A DNA stretch of 64,000 bases from Cellvibrio sp. KY-GH-1 (GTDB lineage: Bacteria; Pseudomonadota; Gammaproteobacteria; Pseudomonadales; Cellvibrionaceae). The stretch is from NCBI RefSeq assembly GCF_008806975.1, contig NZ_CP031728.1:3555501-3619500 (forward strand). The letters run 5' to 3'. Positions 1 through 10,182 of the stretch are shown here, piece by piece (within the stretch, counting starts at the first letter, position 1; the number at the start of each line of letters is the position of its first letter). The position numbers and the translations under genes are program-made. The notes under the pieces were generated by a model, which searched no databases, was not told where the DNA came from, and saw nothing but the letters and a program-made list of their open reading frames with translations.

Positions 1-1098
1 CACATCCGCCGGGCGCACGTCGCAGTTGGCAGTATCAAATTCCACCCCCAGCGCAGAGCTGCTGCCAGAACCTTTCACTACGCCTTTATACACCTGGCAA
101 ATTTTGGTTTTGGATGTACCGCTGTTATTCAGGGTTAGGTTGCGGATAATTGCCGTATCACCAAAGTTGGTGTTGATGCCGACAATAGTACTGACATCGC
201 GCGTGATCACATCGTTGATCACAATTTTGCGCGGGCCGCCGTTGTTGGTGCAGTCACCACAGGTACGCGCCAATTTACCTGCGCTCTGCACGTAGAATTT
301 ACTAATGTGCAATTCACCGCGACCATTAAACTGGAAGGTTTTATCCGAGCCATTAAATGCCGCACCGCAAGTGATGTTCATGATGGTACCGGCTGGGCCC
401 ATCGCCGTCGCCGCATCTTCACCGATATCTTCCCACCACACACGCTCAATGGTGCAATTGCCTTTACAGTGAATCCCATCCGCCGCGAGCGAACCGATAA
501 TCACGTTGCGCACTACTCCGCCCTCTTGCACTTCAAACAATGGCGGCTGTCCCTCACTTTGGCTACCGCCCGACAAGTTGTAGCGCTTATTCAAACCATC
601 AAATATTTCCCCCGCCGCCACTACGCGCGTCGCCGGCAATTGCACAGTTTCGGTGGGTTCAGGTTTTTCACAACCGGGATAATAACTGCCGACCGAAGGT
701 GCACTTGAAGCTGCACTGCTCGCCACTGAACTTTTAGAGCTGGCGATTGAACTGGGTGCGCTCGAATTTACTTTACTGGATGTTACTGCACTGGACGATG
801 ACTGCGCCGGCGCAGAACTGCTGACAGCTGAAGTTGCACGACCAACCGAACATTCATTAGTGCCGCCCGCTACTTTGGTGCCCGCTCCAAAGGTCACTTC
901 GCCGCACACAAAACTGCCGCTCAGGGTTTTATAAGTAAATTTATCGGCGCGACCATATGCCACCAGCGTCGATGCAGGAACAGAACAGGTTTTGCCTTCG
1001 TTGCAAATGGTAGTAAAACCGGTAGGACGATTGGCAGCAAAGGCGCTGGTCGCACAAGCAGCCAGCACCACACCGGACAATAACAGGGAGATACGCAT
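1..1098 (-). CDS. Pectate lyase, family PL3-like, with N-terminal accessory module (3' end beyond window)
   Basis: Secreted enzyme predicted to cleave polygalacturonate by beta-elimination. I translated 366 codons from the ATG at 1098, which has a GAGGAA ribosome binding site just upstream, to base 1 without a stop; the C-terminus lies outside the window. Residues 1-21 form an export signal. It contains LAAC at 12-15, a good lipobox, so the protein could be an outer-membrane lipoprotein rather than free. Residues 23-84 are a small four-cysteine module with AYGRADKFTYKTLSG, resembling accessory modules in other plant-wall enzymes. Residues 89-138 are a serine-rich linker. From about 150 the beta-helix lyase domain begins, with the family-like stretches ADGIHCKGNCTIERVWWEDI (207-226) and GEDAAT. 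The PL3 assignment rests on these motifs and is a family inference. Confidence 0.85.
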   Translation of the reverse strand, partial: MRISLLLSGVVLAACATSAFAANRPTGFTTICNEGKTCSVPASTLVAYGRADKFTYKTLSGSFVCGEVTFGAGTKVAGGTNECSVGRATSAVSSSAPAQSSSSAVTSSKVNSSAPSSIASSKSSVASSAASSAPSVGSYYPGCEKPEPTETVQLPATRVVAAGEIFDGLNKRYNLSGGSQSEGQPPLFEVQEGGVVRNVIIGSLAADGIHCKGNCTIERVWWEDIGEDAATAMGPAGTIMNITCGAAFNGSDKTFQFNGRGELHISKFYVQSAGKLARTCGDCTNNGGPRKIVINDVITRDVSTIVGINTNFGDTAIIRNLTLNNSGTSKTKICQVYKGVVKGSGSSSALGVEFDTANCDVRPADV

Positions 1099-1488
1099 AA
1101 TAATTTCCTCAAGAAGATTAGCTGTGTTGCATTTAGGAACACGCACCGCTGAAAACTTATGAGGTATTGCACGAGAGAACCGAATAACCCAGAGGGAAAC
1201 CACAACGGTTCAGGAATCGCCACGCCGAAAATTATTCTTATGTTTTGATGAATTATTGCGGCGGCAGTCTACTCCGCAAAAATAAAAGCACAATTCCGTC
1301 ACAGACCGAATTTTCAAACTCAGCACTCTCCCACACATGAACTGTGTTGGGGTATACACAAAAAAAGGGACGCAGGTTGTATGAATTTACCTGTAAAAAA
1401 TTCACAGTTTAATTTGCGGAAATAAAATTCCAGCACATAAAAAAGGCGATCCGAAGATCGCCTTTTATCAACACCAGAGGTTAGCAAA
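1099..1488. other. Intergenic region, pectate lyase leader and pgk terminator
   Basis: This gap holds the upstream region of the pectate lyase (reading leftward) and, at its right end, the pgk terminator described separately. It is A/T-rich around 1340-1440. I see no convincing gene or known riboswitch. A 100-codon open frame at 921-1223 on the minus strand overlaps the lyase gene in another frame and looks spurious. Confidence 0.6.
1439..1466 (-). terminator. Rho-independent terminator of pgk
   Basis: An inverted repeat, AAAAGGCGATC then CGAA then GATCGCCTTTT, gives a GC-rich stem with a tetraloop, flanked by A and T runs. It lies 23 bases beyond the pgk stop codon, in the correct orientation. 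Confidence 0.85.
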
Positions 1489-2661
1489 TCAACCCTTGGC
1501 GCGCTCTTCCAGAATCGCTACTGCTGGCAATACTTTGCCTTCCACGAACTCAAGGAATGCACCGCCACCGGTAGACACGTAAGAAATTTTATCCGCCAGG
1601 TTCCACTTGTCGATTGCCGCCAGAGTGTCACCACCGCCCGCTACGGAAAATGCAGCGCTTTCAGCAATTGCGCGGGAAATAGTTTCAGTACCCTGTGCGA
1701 AAGCATCAAATTCAAATACGCCGCAGGGGCCGTTCCACAATACGGTTTTAGCGTTTTTGATAATGTCGGCAACGCGCGCTGCAGTTTCAGGGCCGTAGTC
1801 GATGATTTCTTCGTCAGCTTGAATTTCGTTCGCTTTTTTCGCAACGGCAACAGAGTTGTGATTCCATTGTTTGAAGCCTTCTTTAGTCACACGCACGTCA
1901 GTCGCGTAAACCACTTCGGTGGTTTTGCACAGACGCTGAGCTTCGGGGATCAAATCTTTTTCGTGCAGTGAATTACCTACTTGATTGCCGGCGGCCGCAA
2001 CGAAAGTATTGGAAATGCCACCACCTACTACAAGGATGTCAGCAATTTTTGACAGGGCATCCAACACGCTCAGCTTGGTAGACACTTTCGAACCACCAAC
2101 GATTGCTACCAATGGGCGCGCAGGATTGTCGAGCACTTTTGCCAGGGCTTCCAATTCTGCAGCCAGCAATGGGCCAGCGCAGGCGATAGGTGCAAACTTC
2201 GCAACGCCGTGTGTTGATGCTTGCGCGCGGTGCGCAGTACCAAATGCATCCATTACAAACACATCGCACAGCGCCGCCATTTTTTTAGAAAGCTCATCAG
2301 AATTCTTGCCCTCGCCCACATTGAAGCGCACGTTTTCCAGCAGAACCAAATCGCCTTGGTCAGCAAAGCCATCAACCCAGTCTTTTACCAGCGGGACAGC
2401 GCGGCCCAATTTTTCGCTCAGGTATTTTGCAACAGGCGCCAGAGAAGATGCTTCGTCGTAAACGCCTTCATCCGGACGCCCCAGATGCGACATCACCATC
2501 ACTTTAGCACCCTTGCTCAAGGCTTCCTTGATCGTTGGGATAGAAGCATCAATACGCACTGCGCTAGTGATACGTCCATCTTCCAAGGGAACGTTCAGAT
2601 CCTGACGAATCAATACACGCTTGCCGGCGAGATCCTGGTCTTTCATTAAATTTACAGTCAT
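1489..2661 (-). CDS. pgk: Phosphoglycerate kinase
   Basis: Glycolytic and gluconeogenic enzyme that transfers a phosphate between 1,3-bisphosphoglycerate and ADP in the cytoplasm. The protein is 390 residues, the usual bacterial length. It shows the N-terminal substrate site ([14 protein letters not shown]), the MSHLGRP stretch, [24 protein letters not shown], and the C-terminal nucleotide site ending in [12 protein letters not shown] start it at the ATG at 2661 because AGGAG lies 6 bases upstream; an in-frame earlier start (2685) adds eight residues without a site. It follows the YhcG-like gene by 40 bases with no terminator between them, so the two may be cotranscribed. Confidence 0.97.
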   Translation of the reverse strand: MTVNLMKDQDLAGKRVLIRQDLNVPLEDGRITSAVRIDASIPTIKEALSKGAKVMVMSHLGRPDEGVYDEASSLAPVAKYLSEKLGRAVPLVKDWVDGFADQGDLVLLENVRFNVGEGKNSDELSKKMAALCDVFVMDAFGTAHRAQASTHGVAKFAPIACAGPLLAAELEALAKVLDNPARPLVAIVGGSKVSTKLSVLDALSKIADILVVGGGISNTFVAAAGNQVGNSLHEKDLIPEAQRLCKTTEVVYATDVRVTKEGFKQWNHNSVAVAKKANEIQADEEIIDYGPETAARVADIIKNAKTVLWNGPCGVFEFDAFAQGTETISRAIAESAAFSVAGGGDTLAAIDKWNLADKISYVSTGGGAFLEFVEGKVLPAVAILEERAKG

Positions 2662-2701
2662 AGAATTCTCCTGATCAAAAAACAAAATATAAATAGAGCA
2701 A

Positions 2702-3784
2702 TTAGTTAATGGTGTTTTGAGATTTTTCGGTTAATAGGTCCTGCGCCAATTCAGCTTCTATGTCTGCAATGCTGGGTAATTTGCCCTGCAAATTTTCCGG
2801 CAGGTGACGCAGCAACTGATATTCAGCAACACCAATAGGTTTTTCGATACCGGACAAGGCATATTCCGCCACTAGCCGATTTTGTTGTCTGCACAGGAGC
2901 AAACCAATAGTTGGTTTATCATCCTCTGCTTTAATTTGTGCATCCACTGCAGCAAGGTAAAAATTTAATTTTCCTGCGTGCTCTGGTTTAAAAGCGCCTG
3001 CCTTTAATTCCACAACCACATAACACTTCAATCGAATGTGATAGAACAACAAATCAATAAAAAATTCGTCACCCGCCACTTCCAAACGAAATTGACGTCC
3101 GACAAACGCAAAACCCGCGCCCAATTCCAAGAGAAAACGAGTGATATGCTGAATCAATGCATTTTCAATATCGCGTTCGTGAGCATCTTCACCCAGCCCG
3201 AGAAAATCGAATAGATAAGGATCTTTCAGTGTTTCTTGAGCCAACGCCGATACTGCGGCAGGCAAGCGTACTGCAAAATTACTGACTGCGTTTCCCTGGC
3301 GCGACTTCAGCTGGTTTTTAATATTCAATTCGAGCGTAGTGCGCGACCAACCATATTCAACTGCTCGAACAGCGTACCACTCACGATCAGAAGCATCAGA
3401 AACTTTGGTTAATAAGGTAACAATATGGAACCAAGGCAATTGGTCAGCGGGCTGCTGACCAAATTGACCACTTGGGCAATGCTCAGCGAAATAGCGCATG
3501 TACTTGAGATTACTGGTAGACCAGCCTTTCATGTCCGGAAACGCTTCTTTTAAATCACCAGCCAAATGATCAATGACCTTTGCACCCCAGCCCCGGGTTT
3601 GCTGACGCTGCAAAATATCTCGGCCGATACGCCCATAAAGCCGAACCAACTCAACATTAACCGCAAGTCCTGCCCGATACTGAGCACTGGCGATATCAGC
3701 TTTAAGCTGCTTTAACCAGTCACTGTAATCTGCGGGAAGCAGTTTATCCGCCATAAGTTCATTCAATCCGTTTTGATCAATCAT
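2702..3784 (-). CDS. YhcG-like PDDEXK nuclease domain protein (DUF1016 type)
   Basis: Predicted cytoplasmic nuclease of the DUF1016/YhcG group, about 360 residues. The N-terminal half (to about 170) is helical and carries the [15 protein letters not shown] and [10 protein letters not shown] stretches typical of the DUF1016 N-domain. The C-terminal half has a PD-(D/E)XK core: D244 in FFIDLLFYH and E259-x-K261 in VVELKAG, followed by the conserved [12 protein letters not shown] prefer the ATG at 3784; a TTG at 3799 is possible but sits inside the tkt terminator. It lies between tkt and pgk, which are normally neighbours of other glycolytic genes, so it looks inserted. Such proteins are often found near defence or mobile genes, but the biological substrate is not established. 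Confidence 0.85.
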   Translation of the reverse strand: MIDQNGLNELMADKLLPADYSDWLKQLKADIASAQYRAGLAVNVELVRLYGRIGRDILQRQQTRGWGAKVIDHLAGDLKEAFPDMKGWSTSNLKYMRYFAEHCPSGQFGQQPADQLPWFHIVTLLTKVSDASDREWYAVRAVEYGWSRTTLELNIKNQLKSRQGNAVSNFAVRLPAAVSALAQETLKDPYLFDFLGLGEDAHERDIENALIQHITRFLLELGAGFAFVGRQFRLEVAGDEFFIDLLFYHIRLKCYVVVELKAGAFKPEHAGKLNFYLAAVDAQIKAEDDKPTIGLLLCRQQNRLVAEYALSGIEKPIGVAEYQLLRHLPENLQGKLPSIADIEAELAQDLLTEKSQNTIN

Positions 3785-3793
3785 ATGAGGGTA

Positions 3794-3826
3794 AAACAAA
3801 ACACCCGACTCGCGCCGGGTGTTTTT
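3794..3826 (-). terminator. Terminator of tkt
   Basis: ACACCCG and CGGGTGT pair around an 8-base loop (3801-3822), with T runs on both sides when read on either strand. It lies just downstream of the tkt stop at 3834. The YhcG-like gene begins immediately after it, so that gene has almost no leader of its own. Confidence 0.85.
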
Positions 3827-3833
3827 TTGTTGC

Positions 3834-5837
3834 TTAATCTTCCAACAATTCTTCTACAGTGGCGACAATGTTGTCGACAGTGAAGCCGAAGTGTTCGAGC
3901 AGTTTGTTGCCGGGCGCTGATTCACCGAAGGTGGTCATGCCAACGATGCGGCCGTCGAAGCCGACGTATTTGTACCAGTAGTCAGCGTGTGCAGTTTCAA
4001 CCGCAACGCGTGCGCCTACGCTGATTGGCAATACGGATTCTTTGTAGGCAACATCTTGTTGATCAAACACAGAAGTCGAAGGCATAGACACAACGCGTAC
4101 ATTTTTACCTTTTGCTTTCAATGCTTCCGCCGCTTTCACAGTTACGCCGACTTCTGAACCGGTGGCGATCAGAATGGCTTCTGGCTCACCCACAGAATCA
4201 ACCAACACGTAACCGCCTTTGGCGATGTTGGCAACCTGCGTCTCGGTACGTGCGAAGAAATCCAGATTTTGACGGCTGAATACCAAAGCAGCTGGACCAT
4301 CTTTACGTTCAACAGCAGATTTCCAAGCCACCACTGACTCAGTGCTGTCCGCCGGACGCCAGGTTTCCAGGTTTGGAGTCAAACGCAAAGTGCCGAGCAC
4401 TTCGATTGGCTGGTGAGTCGGGCCGTCTTCGCCTTGTCCGATTGAGTCGTGGGTGTAAACAAATACGTTGCGCAATTTCATCAGCGCCGACATACGCACG
4501 GCGTTAGCCGCGTATTGTTGGAACATCAGGAAGGTTGCGCCGTAAGGAATAAAACCACCGTGCGCAGACACACCATTCATAATGGCGCTCATACCAAATT
4601 CGCGCACACCGTAATACACGTAGTTACCGCTGGCATCGCCCGCTTCTACGCCTTTGGATTTTTTCACCAGCGTCAGGTTAGAACCGGCAAGGTCAGCAGA
4701 ACCGCCGAGAATTTCCGGCAACCACTCAACAAAGGCAGCAATAGTATTTTGCGATGCTTTACGGCTCGCAATTTTTTCGCCTTTGGCTTGGGTCTCAGTG
4801 ATAAAGGCTTCGGCTTTTGCAGCGAAATCAGCAGGCAACTCGCCTTTAATGACACGGCGATCAAATTCAGCGGCCAATTCCGGATGCGCTGCTTTATAGG
4901 CCGCAAATTTCTCGCTCCAGGCTTTTTCTTTGGCAGCACCTTTTTCTTTTGCATCCCAACCGGCGTAAACATCAGCAGGAACTACAAAGGGTTCGTAATC
5001 CCAATTCAGGGTTTTACGTACTAATGCCACTTCTTCCAAGCCCAGTGGCGAGCCGTGGCAATCGTGTGAACCCTGCTTGTTCGGTGAACCGAAACCGATG
5101 ATAGTTTTGGTAATGATCAAGGTTGGTTTCTGGGTTTCTGCGCGCGCCGTTTCGATCGCCGTTTTAATTTCTTGTGCGTCGTGACCATCTACGGCGCGGA
5201 TAACTTGCCAGCCGTAAGCTTCAAAGCGCTTGGCGGTGTCATCGGTAAACCAGCCTTCAACGTGGCCGTCAATCGAAATACCGTTGTCGTCGTAGAAAGC
5301 GATCAGTTTGCCTAAGCCCAGAGTACCGGCCAATGAACAGGCTTCGTGAGAAACGCCTTCCATCATGCAACCGTCACCCAGGAAACAGTAGGTGAAGTGA
5401 TTAACAACTTGATGGCCATCGCGGTTGAATTGTGCAGCCAATACTTTTTCTGCCAATGCCATACCTACGGCGTTGGCAATTCCCTGACCCAATGGACCAG
5501 TAGTGGTTTCCACACCCGGGGTGTAACCCAGTTCAGGGTGTCCAGGAGTGTTGGAGTGCAATTGACGGAATTGTTGCAGGTCTTCGATAGAAACTGCGTA
5601 GCCGCTCAAGTGCAGCAAGGAGTAAATCAGCATGGAGCCGTGGCCATTCGACAGTACGAAACGGTCGCGGTCAGCCCACTGCGGGTTTTGCGGGTTGTGT
5701 TGTAAGAAATCGTTCCACAGAACTTCGGCGATATCCGCCATGCCCATTGGGGCGCCCGGGTGGCCTGAGTTGGCTTTCTGAACCGCGTCCATAGAGAGGA
5801 CACGAATCGCATTGGCAAGGTGTTGACGAGTTGGCAT
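3834..5837 (-). CDS. tkt: Transketolase
   Basis: Thiamine-diphosphate enzyme of the pentose phosphate pathway that moves two-carbon ketol units between sugar phosphates. The protein is 667 residues, normal for the family. It contains the N-terminal [15 protein letters not shown], the thiamine-diphosphate and metal motif [13 protein letters not shown] through [10 protein letters not shown], and the pyrimidine-domain stretch [21 protein letters not shown] choose the ATG at 5837, which has AAGGAG upstream at suitable spacing; a TTG at 5846 is too close to that site. It is followed by its own terminator and diverges from the SAM-cycle cluster. Confidence 0.97.
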   Translation of the reverse strand: MPTRQHLANAIRVLSMDAVQKANSGHPGAPMGMADIAEVLWNDFLQHNPQNPQWADRDRFVLSNGHGSMLIYSLLHLSGYAVSIEDLQQFRQLHSNTPGHPELGYTPGVETTTGPLGQGIANAVGMALAEKVLAAQFNRDGHQVVNHFTYCFLGDGCMMEGVSHEACSLAGTLGLGKLIAFYDDNGISIDGHVEGWFTDDTAKRFEAYGWQVIRAVDGHDAQEIKTAIETARAETQKPTLIITKTIIGFGSPNKQGSHDCHGSPLGLEEVALVRKTLNWDYEPFVVPADVYAGWDAKEKGAAKEKAWSEKFAAYKAAHPELAAEFDRRVIKGELPADFAAKAEAFITETQAKGEKIASRKASQNTIAAFVEWLPEILGGSADLAGSNLTLVKKSKGVEAGDASGNYVYYGVREFGMSAIMNGVSAHGGFIPYGATFLMFQQYAANAVRMSALMKLRNVFVYTHDSIGQGEDGPTHQPIEVLGTLRLTPNLETWRPADSTESVVAWKSAVERKDGPAALVFSRQNLDFFARTETQVANIAKGGYVLVDSVGEPEAILIATGSEVGVTVKAAEALKAKGKNVRVVSMPSTSVFDQQDVAYKESVLPISVGARVAVETAHADYWYKYVGFDGRIVGMTTFGESAPGNKLLEHFGFTVDNIVATVEELLED

Positions 5838-6235
5838 GAAACTCAAGGCTCCTTAAATAAAGTTGATTGCTGTTGTAGTTGGGCGCGTCACTGCCGTCTG
5901 CGCGGTCAGGGCACCCTGGGGTTGCAAAGCACTATTGGGCAAACGCCACTTATTTACAGGCCTCTGATGGGCTTTTATGTCGTTGGGTTCCAGCCGCCGT
6001 CGCTGGGTGTGGCTGTCACCAGAACCTGAAAGCCACAGACAAAATGGGCAGGCATTTTCACCCAGCGGGCGCCGCCCGTAAAGAAAAATGGTCTCTTATC
6101 AACAGAATTAATCGTAAAAACTGAGCAGAAACTGATCTTTCAGTCCAAAACAGCCTAAAACCTATATCAAAATATTTTGATATAGGTTTTTTCGACTGCT
6201 AGACTGCTCACCAATTCCAGCGAATCGACGAAAGA
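5838..6235. other. Divergent intergenic region, tkt leader and SAM-cycle operator region
   Basis: About 400 bases without a credible gene. The left two thirds are GC-rich with potential stems, for example TGTGGCT (6008-6014) pairing with AGCCACA (6031-6037), and CCAGC/GCTGG near 5990-6006. They could fold in the long tkt leader, but I recognise no known riboswitch. The right end holds the 34-bp palindrome listed separately. Confidence 0.5.
6157..6190. promoter_or_regulatory. 34-bp perfect palindrome, predicted SahR-type operator
   Basis: Bases 6157-6173 are the exact reverse complement of 6174-6190; the core is ATATCAAAATATTTTGATAT. It ends 45 bases before the start of the ArsR-family regulator. 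Dimeric ArsR proteins bind such inverted repeats, and an ATCAAA/TTTGAT-type core fits what I recall of SahR-controlled SAM-cycle genes. It could also fold as a hairpin followed by T residues, so a terminator-like role is not excluded, but no plus-strand gene ends before it. Confidence 0.7.
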
Positions 6236-7261
6236 ATGAACCAATCCCTGCCCTCCAATCCTGATGAGCTTCCACTATTGACCGATGCGGTCGAACTGGA
6301 AACGCCACTCAGCCCCCTCGCGAATCTGCTCAAGGCGGCGGGTGACCCCTTACGGCTGGAGATCTTGCGCGTGCTCAGCCAGGATTCTTACGGTGTACTG
6401 GAGCTGTGCCGGATATTCTCGATCAAACAATCGGGCATGAGCCACCACTTGAAGGTGCTTGCCAATGCCGGCCTGCTGAGTTCACGCCGCGAAGCCAATT
6501 CGATTTTTTATCGCCGCGCTTATTTGTCGCCGGATCATCCCTTTGCCTCACTGCAGCAACAATTGTTTGCGAGTTTGGATCTTCTTCCCATCGCCGAACA
6601 CCTGCGTGCGCCAATTATCGAATTGCAGCAAGAGCGCAGCCAGGCAGCACAACAATTTTTTAGCGAGAACGCCGATAAGTTTCGCGCGCAGCAAGATCTG
6701 ATTGCGAGTTATCCGGTCTACGCTGAGCAGATGACGCAACTGCTCAATAACACCGCGTTACGCGATAAAAAACTGGCGCTGGAAGTAGGCCCGGGTGAAG
6801 GCGAATTTCTAGCAGTGCTGGCGCAACAATTTAATCAGGTTGTTGCATTGGATAACGCCGCCAACATGTTGGAAAAAGCCAAAAAATTTGCGCAGGACAA
6901 TCATTTGCGCAATATCGAATTTATTCACGGCGATACCCAAAGTTTACCGGGCCACAAAGTATTGGCCGATTGCATTCTGGTAAACATGGTGCTGCACCAC
7001 ACGCCCTCGCCCGCCGATATTTTTCAGGATTTAAGCAGAGCCCTGGCACCTGCTGGTGCTTTGCTGATTTGTGATCTGTGCCGCCATGAACAGGATTGGG
7101 CGCGCGACGCCTGTGGTGATTTATGGCAGGGATTTGATCCTCAGGATTTTTCGCGCTGGGCCAAGGCTGCCGGGCTGGAAGAAGGTCAAAGCGTTTATTT
7201 TGCACTGCGCAACGGTTTTCAAATTCAGTTGCGTCAATTTTTTAAACCGACGAATTTTTAA
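6236..7261 (+). CDS. sahR: ArsR-family regulator fused to a SAM-dependent methyltransferase-like domain (SahR-like)
   Basis: Predicted DNA-binding repressor of the methionine/SAM cycle. Residues 30-100 are an ArsR winged helix (LLKAAGDPLRLEILRVLS, then the recognition-helix region IKQSGMSHHLKVLANAGLL). Residues 150-340 form a class I methyltransferase fold with the cofactor loop EVGPGEGEF (183-191) and a DCILVNMVLHH stretch. There is no cysteine-rich metal site as in metal-sensing ArsR proteins, so the fused domain probably acts as a sensor of S-adenosylhomocysteine or SAM, as known for SahR. Its position directly before metK-ahcY-metF strongly supports this. Whether the fused domain has methyltransferase activity cannot be told from sequence. 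Confidence 0.85.
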   Translation: MNQSLPSNPDELPLLTDAVELETPLSPLANLLKAAGDPLRLEILRVLSQDSYGVLELCRIFSIKQSGMSHHLKVLANAGLLSSRREANSIFYRRAYLSPDHPFASLQQQLFASLDLLPIAEHLRAPIIELQQERSQAAQQFFSENADKFRAQQDLIASYPVYAEQMTQLLNNTALRDKKLALEVGPGEGEFLAVLAQQFNQVVALDNAANMLEKAKKFAQDNHLRNIEFIHGDTQSLPGHKVLADCILVNMVLHHTPSPADIFQDLSRALAPAGALLICDLCRHEQDWARDACGDLWQGFDPQDFSRWAKAAGLEEGQSVYFALRNGFQIQLRQFFKPTNF

Positions 7262-7288
7262 ACCAACAGGTTTTTAACATTGAATTAC

Positions 7289-7375
7289 GTAGCCCGTATG
7301 GAGTGTAACGAAATACGGGAACTATGATGACCGTGAATAACAACCCCGTATTGCGTTTCACTCCATACGGGCTAC
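7289..7375. repeat. Dispersed palindromic element, copy 1
   Basis: GTAGCCCGTATGGAGTG (7289-7305) is the exact reverse complement of 7359-7375. The inner arms (about 7306-7319 and 7345-7358) also pair with two mismatches, so the whole element folds into one long hairpin. A related element lies at 30214-30295. This matches a REP/MITE-like intergenic repeat. It fills the gap between the regulator and metK. Confidence 0.8.
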
Positions 7376-7414
7376 CAGATTTTTTATTTTCAAAATTATG
7401 TGAAGGAAAAAACC

Positions 7415-8620
7415 ATGTCTGAATATTCAGTCTTTACCTCCGAGTCAGTATCCGAAGGCCATCCCGATAAAATGGCAGATCAGATTTCCGATGCCGTACT
7501 CGATGCGATTTTAGCGCGCGATCCACACGCCCGCGTTGCGGTAGAAACCCTGGTAAAAACCGGTATGGCAGTTATCGCCGGCGAACTGACCACCTCCTGT
7601 TACGTCGACCTTGAAGACATAGTGCGCGATGTAATTACCGGTATTGGCTACAACAGCTCTGATGTAGGTTTTGATGGCGCCACCTGTGCAGTATTAAATG
7701 CGATTGGTAAACAGTCGGTGGATATTAACCAGGGTGTTGATCGCGCAAAACCTGAAGATCAAGGCGCAGGCGACCAAGGCTTAATGTTTGGCTATGCCAC
7801 CAATGAAACCCCCAACCTGATGCCAGCACCGGTGTACTACGCGCATTTGTTGTGTAAGCGCCAATCGGAGTTGCGCCGCAACGGCACCTTACCTTGGTTG
7901 CGCCCCGATGCAAAATCACAAGTGACCATCAACTGGGAAGGTGCAACGCCAAAAATTGATGCTGTGGTTTTATCAACTCAACACAGCCCAAGCATCAGCC
8001 TGGCAGATCTGCGCGAAGCAGTACTGGAAAACATTATCAAGCCAGTATTGCCAAAGGAATGGCTGCATGAAGGTACCTTGTATCACATTAACCCGACCGG
8101 CAACTTTGTGATTGGTGGCCCAGTAGGTGACTGTGGCTTAACCGGCCGCAAAATTATCGTAGATACCTACGGCGGTATGGCACGTCATGGTGGTGGTGCT
8201 TTCTCTGGTAAAGACCCATCAAAAGTTGACCGCTCTGCGGCTTACATGGGCCGTTATGTAGCGAAAAACATTGTGGCGGCCGGCCTCGCTGATCGCTGTG
8301 AAATTCAAGTAAGTTACGCTATTGGTGTAGCCGAACCCACCTCTATTTCTGTGAATAGTTTTGGCACCGGAAAATTAACCGACAAAGAGTTGGCTAACGT
8401 AGTGCGCAAAGAATTTGATTTGCGCCCTTACGCGATTCAAAAGCAACTCGACTTGCTGCACCCGATGTATCAATTAACTGCCTCTTACGGCCACTTTGGT
8501 CGTGAACCGTTTGAACACACTTACCACTACACAGAAAATGGCGAGAAGAAATCAAAAACCTTCACTGCCTTTACGTGGGAGCGTACCGATAAAGTCGAGA
8601 CGCTGAAAAAATACCTGTAA
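7415..8620 (+). CDS. metK: S-adenosylmethionine synthetase
   Basis: Makes S-adenosylmethionine from methionine and ATP in the cytoplasm. The protein is 401 residues. It starts with the family hallmark [24 protein letters not shown], carries the [12 protein letters not shown] motif, and the loop [19 protein letters not shown] that closes over the active site. I use the ATG at 7415 with GAAGGA just upstream; a GTG at 7400 would overlap that site. It is followed closely by ahcY and metF. Confidence 0.98.
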   Translation: MSEYSVFTSESVSEGHPDKMADQISDAVLDAILARDPHARVAVETLVKTGMAVIAGELTTSCYVDLEDIVRDVITGIGYNSSDVGFDGATCAVLNAIGKQSVDINQGVDRAKPEDQGAGDQGLMFGYATNETPNLMPAPVYYAHLLCKRQSELRRNGTLPWLRPDAKSQVTINWEGATPKIDAVVLSTQHSPSISLADLREAVLENIIKPVLPKEWLHEGTLYHINPTGNFVIGGPVGDCGLTGRKIIVDTYGGMARHGGGAFSGKDPSKVDRSAAYMGRYVAKNIVAAGLADRCEIQVSYAIGVAEPTSISVNSFGTGKLTDKELANVVRKEFDLRPYAIQKQLDLLHPMYQLTASYGHFGREPFEHTYHYTENGEKKSKTFTAFTWERTDKVETLKKYL

Positions 8621-8669
8621 GAAATTGTTTTTAAATTCACACCCGTGGAAAGCCACACAGGAATTAATT

Positions 8670-10058
8670 ATGAGCTTCACCGACTATAAAGTTGCCGCCA
8701 AAACCCCCGAAGAGTTTGCTAAAGATGCGTACTGGGGCCGCAAGGAAATTGAAATCGCCGAAGGTGAAATGCCGGCACTGATGGCGCTGCGCCGCAAATA
8801 CAAAGATTCAAAACCCCTGGCCGATGCGCGCATTATTGGCTGTATCCACATGACCATTCAAACCGCCGTGTTAATTGAAACTCTGGTGGATCTGGGCGCG
8901 GAAGTGCGCTGGTCATCGTGCAACATTTTTTCCACCCAGGATCACGCGGCAGCGGCAATCGCAGCAGCAGGTATTCCGGTATTTGCCTGGAAAGGCGAAA
9001 CCGAAGAAGAGTTCTGGTGGTGCATCGAGCAGACCATCAACAAAGATGGCAAAGTCTGGAACGCCAACATGATTCTCGATGACGGCGGCGATGTAACCCA
9101 AATCGTGCACGAAAAATACCCGCAGATGCTCGACAGCATTCACGGCATCTCCGAAGAGACCACCACCGGTGTACACCGTTTGGTTGAGATGCTGAAAAAA
9201 GGCACTTTAAAAGTTCCCGCGATTAACGTGAACGATGCGGTGACCAAAAGCAAAAACGACAACAAATACGGTTGCCGTCACAGCTTGAATGACGCCATCA
9301 AACGCGGCACCGACCATTTGCTCGCCGGTAAAAAAGCCCTGGTCATTGGCTACGGCGATGTGGGTAAAGGTTCTGCTGCATCCCTGCGTCAGGAAGGCAT
9401 GATCGTTAAAGTCACCGAGATTGATCCAATCTGTGCAATGCAAGCCTGCATGGATGGTTTTGAAGTGGTGTCGCCTTATAACGACGGCATCAACACTGGC
9501 AAATTTGAAGACATCAATCACATAGTACTCGGCACTACCGATTTAGTAGTGACTACCACGGGTAATGTGAACGTATGTGATTCGGCCATGCTGCGCGCCT
9601 TAAAGAACGGCGCCGTGGTGTGTAACATCGGTCACTTCGATAGCGAAATCGATACCGCGTTCATGCGCAAAAATTGGGAGTGGGAAGAAGTTAAACCGCA
9701 AGTACACAAGGTGTATCGCGATAAAGCCACTAACAATCATTTGATTATTTTGTCCGAAGGCCGCTTGGTAAACCTGGGCAACGCGACTGGTCACCCATCG
9801 CGCATTATGGATGGCTCCTTTGCCAATCAGGTACTCGCGCAAATTTATTTGTACGAGCGCCAATTTGCCAAGCTGCCCGCCGAGCAAAAAGCCGAGCACA
9901 TTTACGTGCGCGTGCTGCCGAAGAAACTCGACGAAGAAGTGGCAAAAGACATGGTGGAAGGTTTCGGTGGCGTGATTACCAAACTTACCACTCACCAAGC
10001 CGAATACATCGGTGTGGAAGTGGAAGGTCCGTTTAAGCCGGATTCTTATAAGTATTAA
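8670..10058 (+). CDS. ahcY: Adenosylhomocysteinase
   Basis: Hydrolyses S-adenosylhomocysteine to homocysteine and adenosine, removing the product inhibitor of methyltransferases. The protein is 462 residues. It shows [17 protein letters not shown], the catalytic DDGGD region, and the NAD-binding [14 protein letters not shown]. The ATG at 8670 is preceded by AGGA with good spacing; upstream in-frame starts would run into the metK-ahcY gap. It is 49 bases from metK and probably cotranscribed with it. Confidence 0.98.
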   Translation: MSFTDYKVAAKTPEEFAKDAYWGRKEIEIAEGEMPALMALRRKYKDSKPLADARIIGCIHMTIQTAVLIETLVDLGAEVRWSSCNIFSTQDHAAAAIAAAGIPVFAWKGETEEEFWWCIEQTINKDGKVWNANMILDDGGDVTQIVHEKYPQMLDSIHGISEETTTGVHRLVEMLKKGTLKVPAINVNDAVTKSKNDNKYGCRHSLNDAIKRGTDHLLAGKKALVIGYGDVGKGSAASLRQEGMIVKVTEIDPICAMQACMDGFEVVSPYNDGINTGKFEDINHIVLGTTDLVVTTTGNVNVCDSAMLRALKNGAVVCNIGHFDSEIDTAFMRKNWEWEEVKPQVHKVYRDKATNNHLIILSEGRLVNLGNATGHPSRIMDGSFANQVLAQIYLYERQFAKLPAEQKAEHIYVRVLPKKLDEEVAKDMVEGFGGVITKLTTHQAEYIGVEVEGPFKPDSYKY

Positions 10059-10074
10059 TGAAATAACTGCGATC

Positions 10075-10160
10075 AAATCCCTCCCCACCCCCCCCTTTTT
10101 TCAAAGGGAGGGAGTTAATACCCACTTTGAAAAAGGGGGTCGCCGCAGGCGGGGGGATTT
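10075..10160. repeat. G/C-run inverted repeat between ahcY and metF
   Basis: The left arm (AAATCC followed by C and T runs and TCAAAG, 10075-10106) pairs with the right arm (CTTTGAAAAAGGGGG through GGGGGGATTT, 10125-10160). The arms differ by a short insertion around 10141-10150. Repeats of this poly-C/poly-G hairpin type are scattered between genes in many bacteria. It may attenuate or stabilise the ahcY-metF transcript. Confidence 0.7.
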
Positions 10161-10182
10161 GCTCTTTTTTTGAGAAATAAAA

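Noticed and set aside
921-1223. 100-codon minus-strand open frame
   Set aside because: It overlaps the pectate lyase start in a different frame; the lyase frame is continuous, has a signal peptide and a ribosome binding site.
7262-7414. SAM or SAH riboswitch before metK
   Set aside because: The gap is filled by a dispersed hairpin repeat with matching ends elsewhere in the window; no known SAM/SAH riboswitch core is seen.
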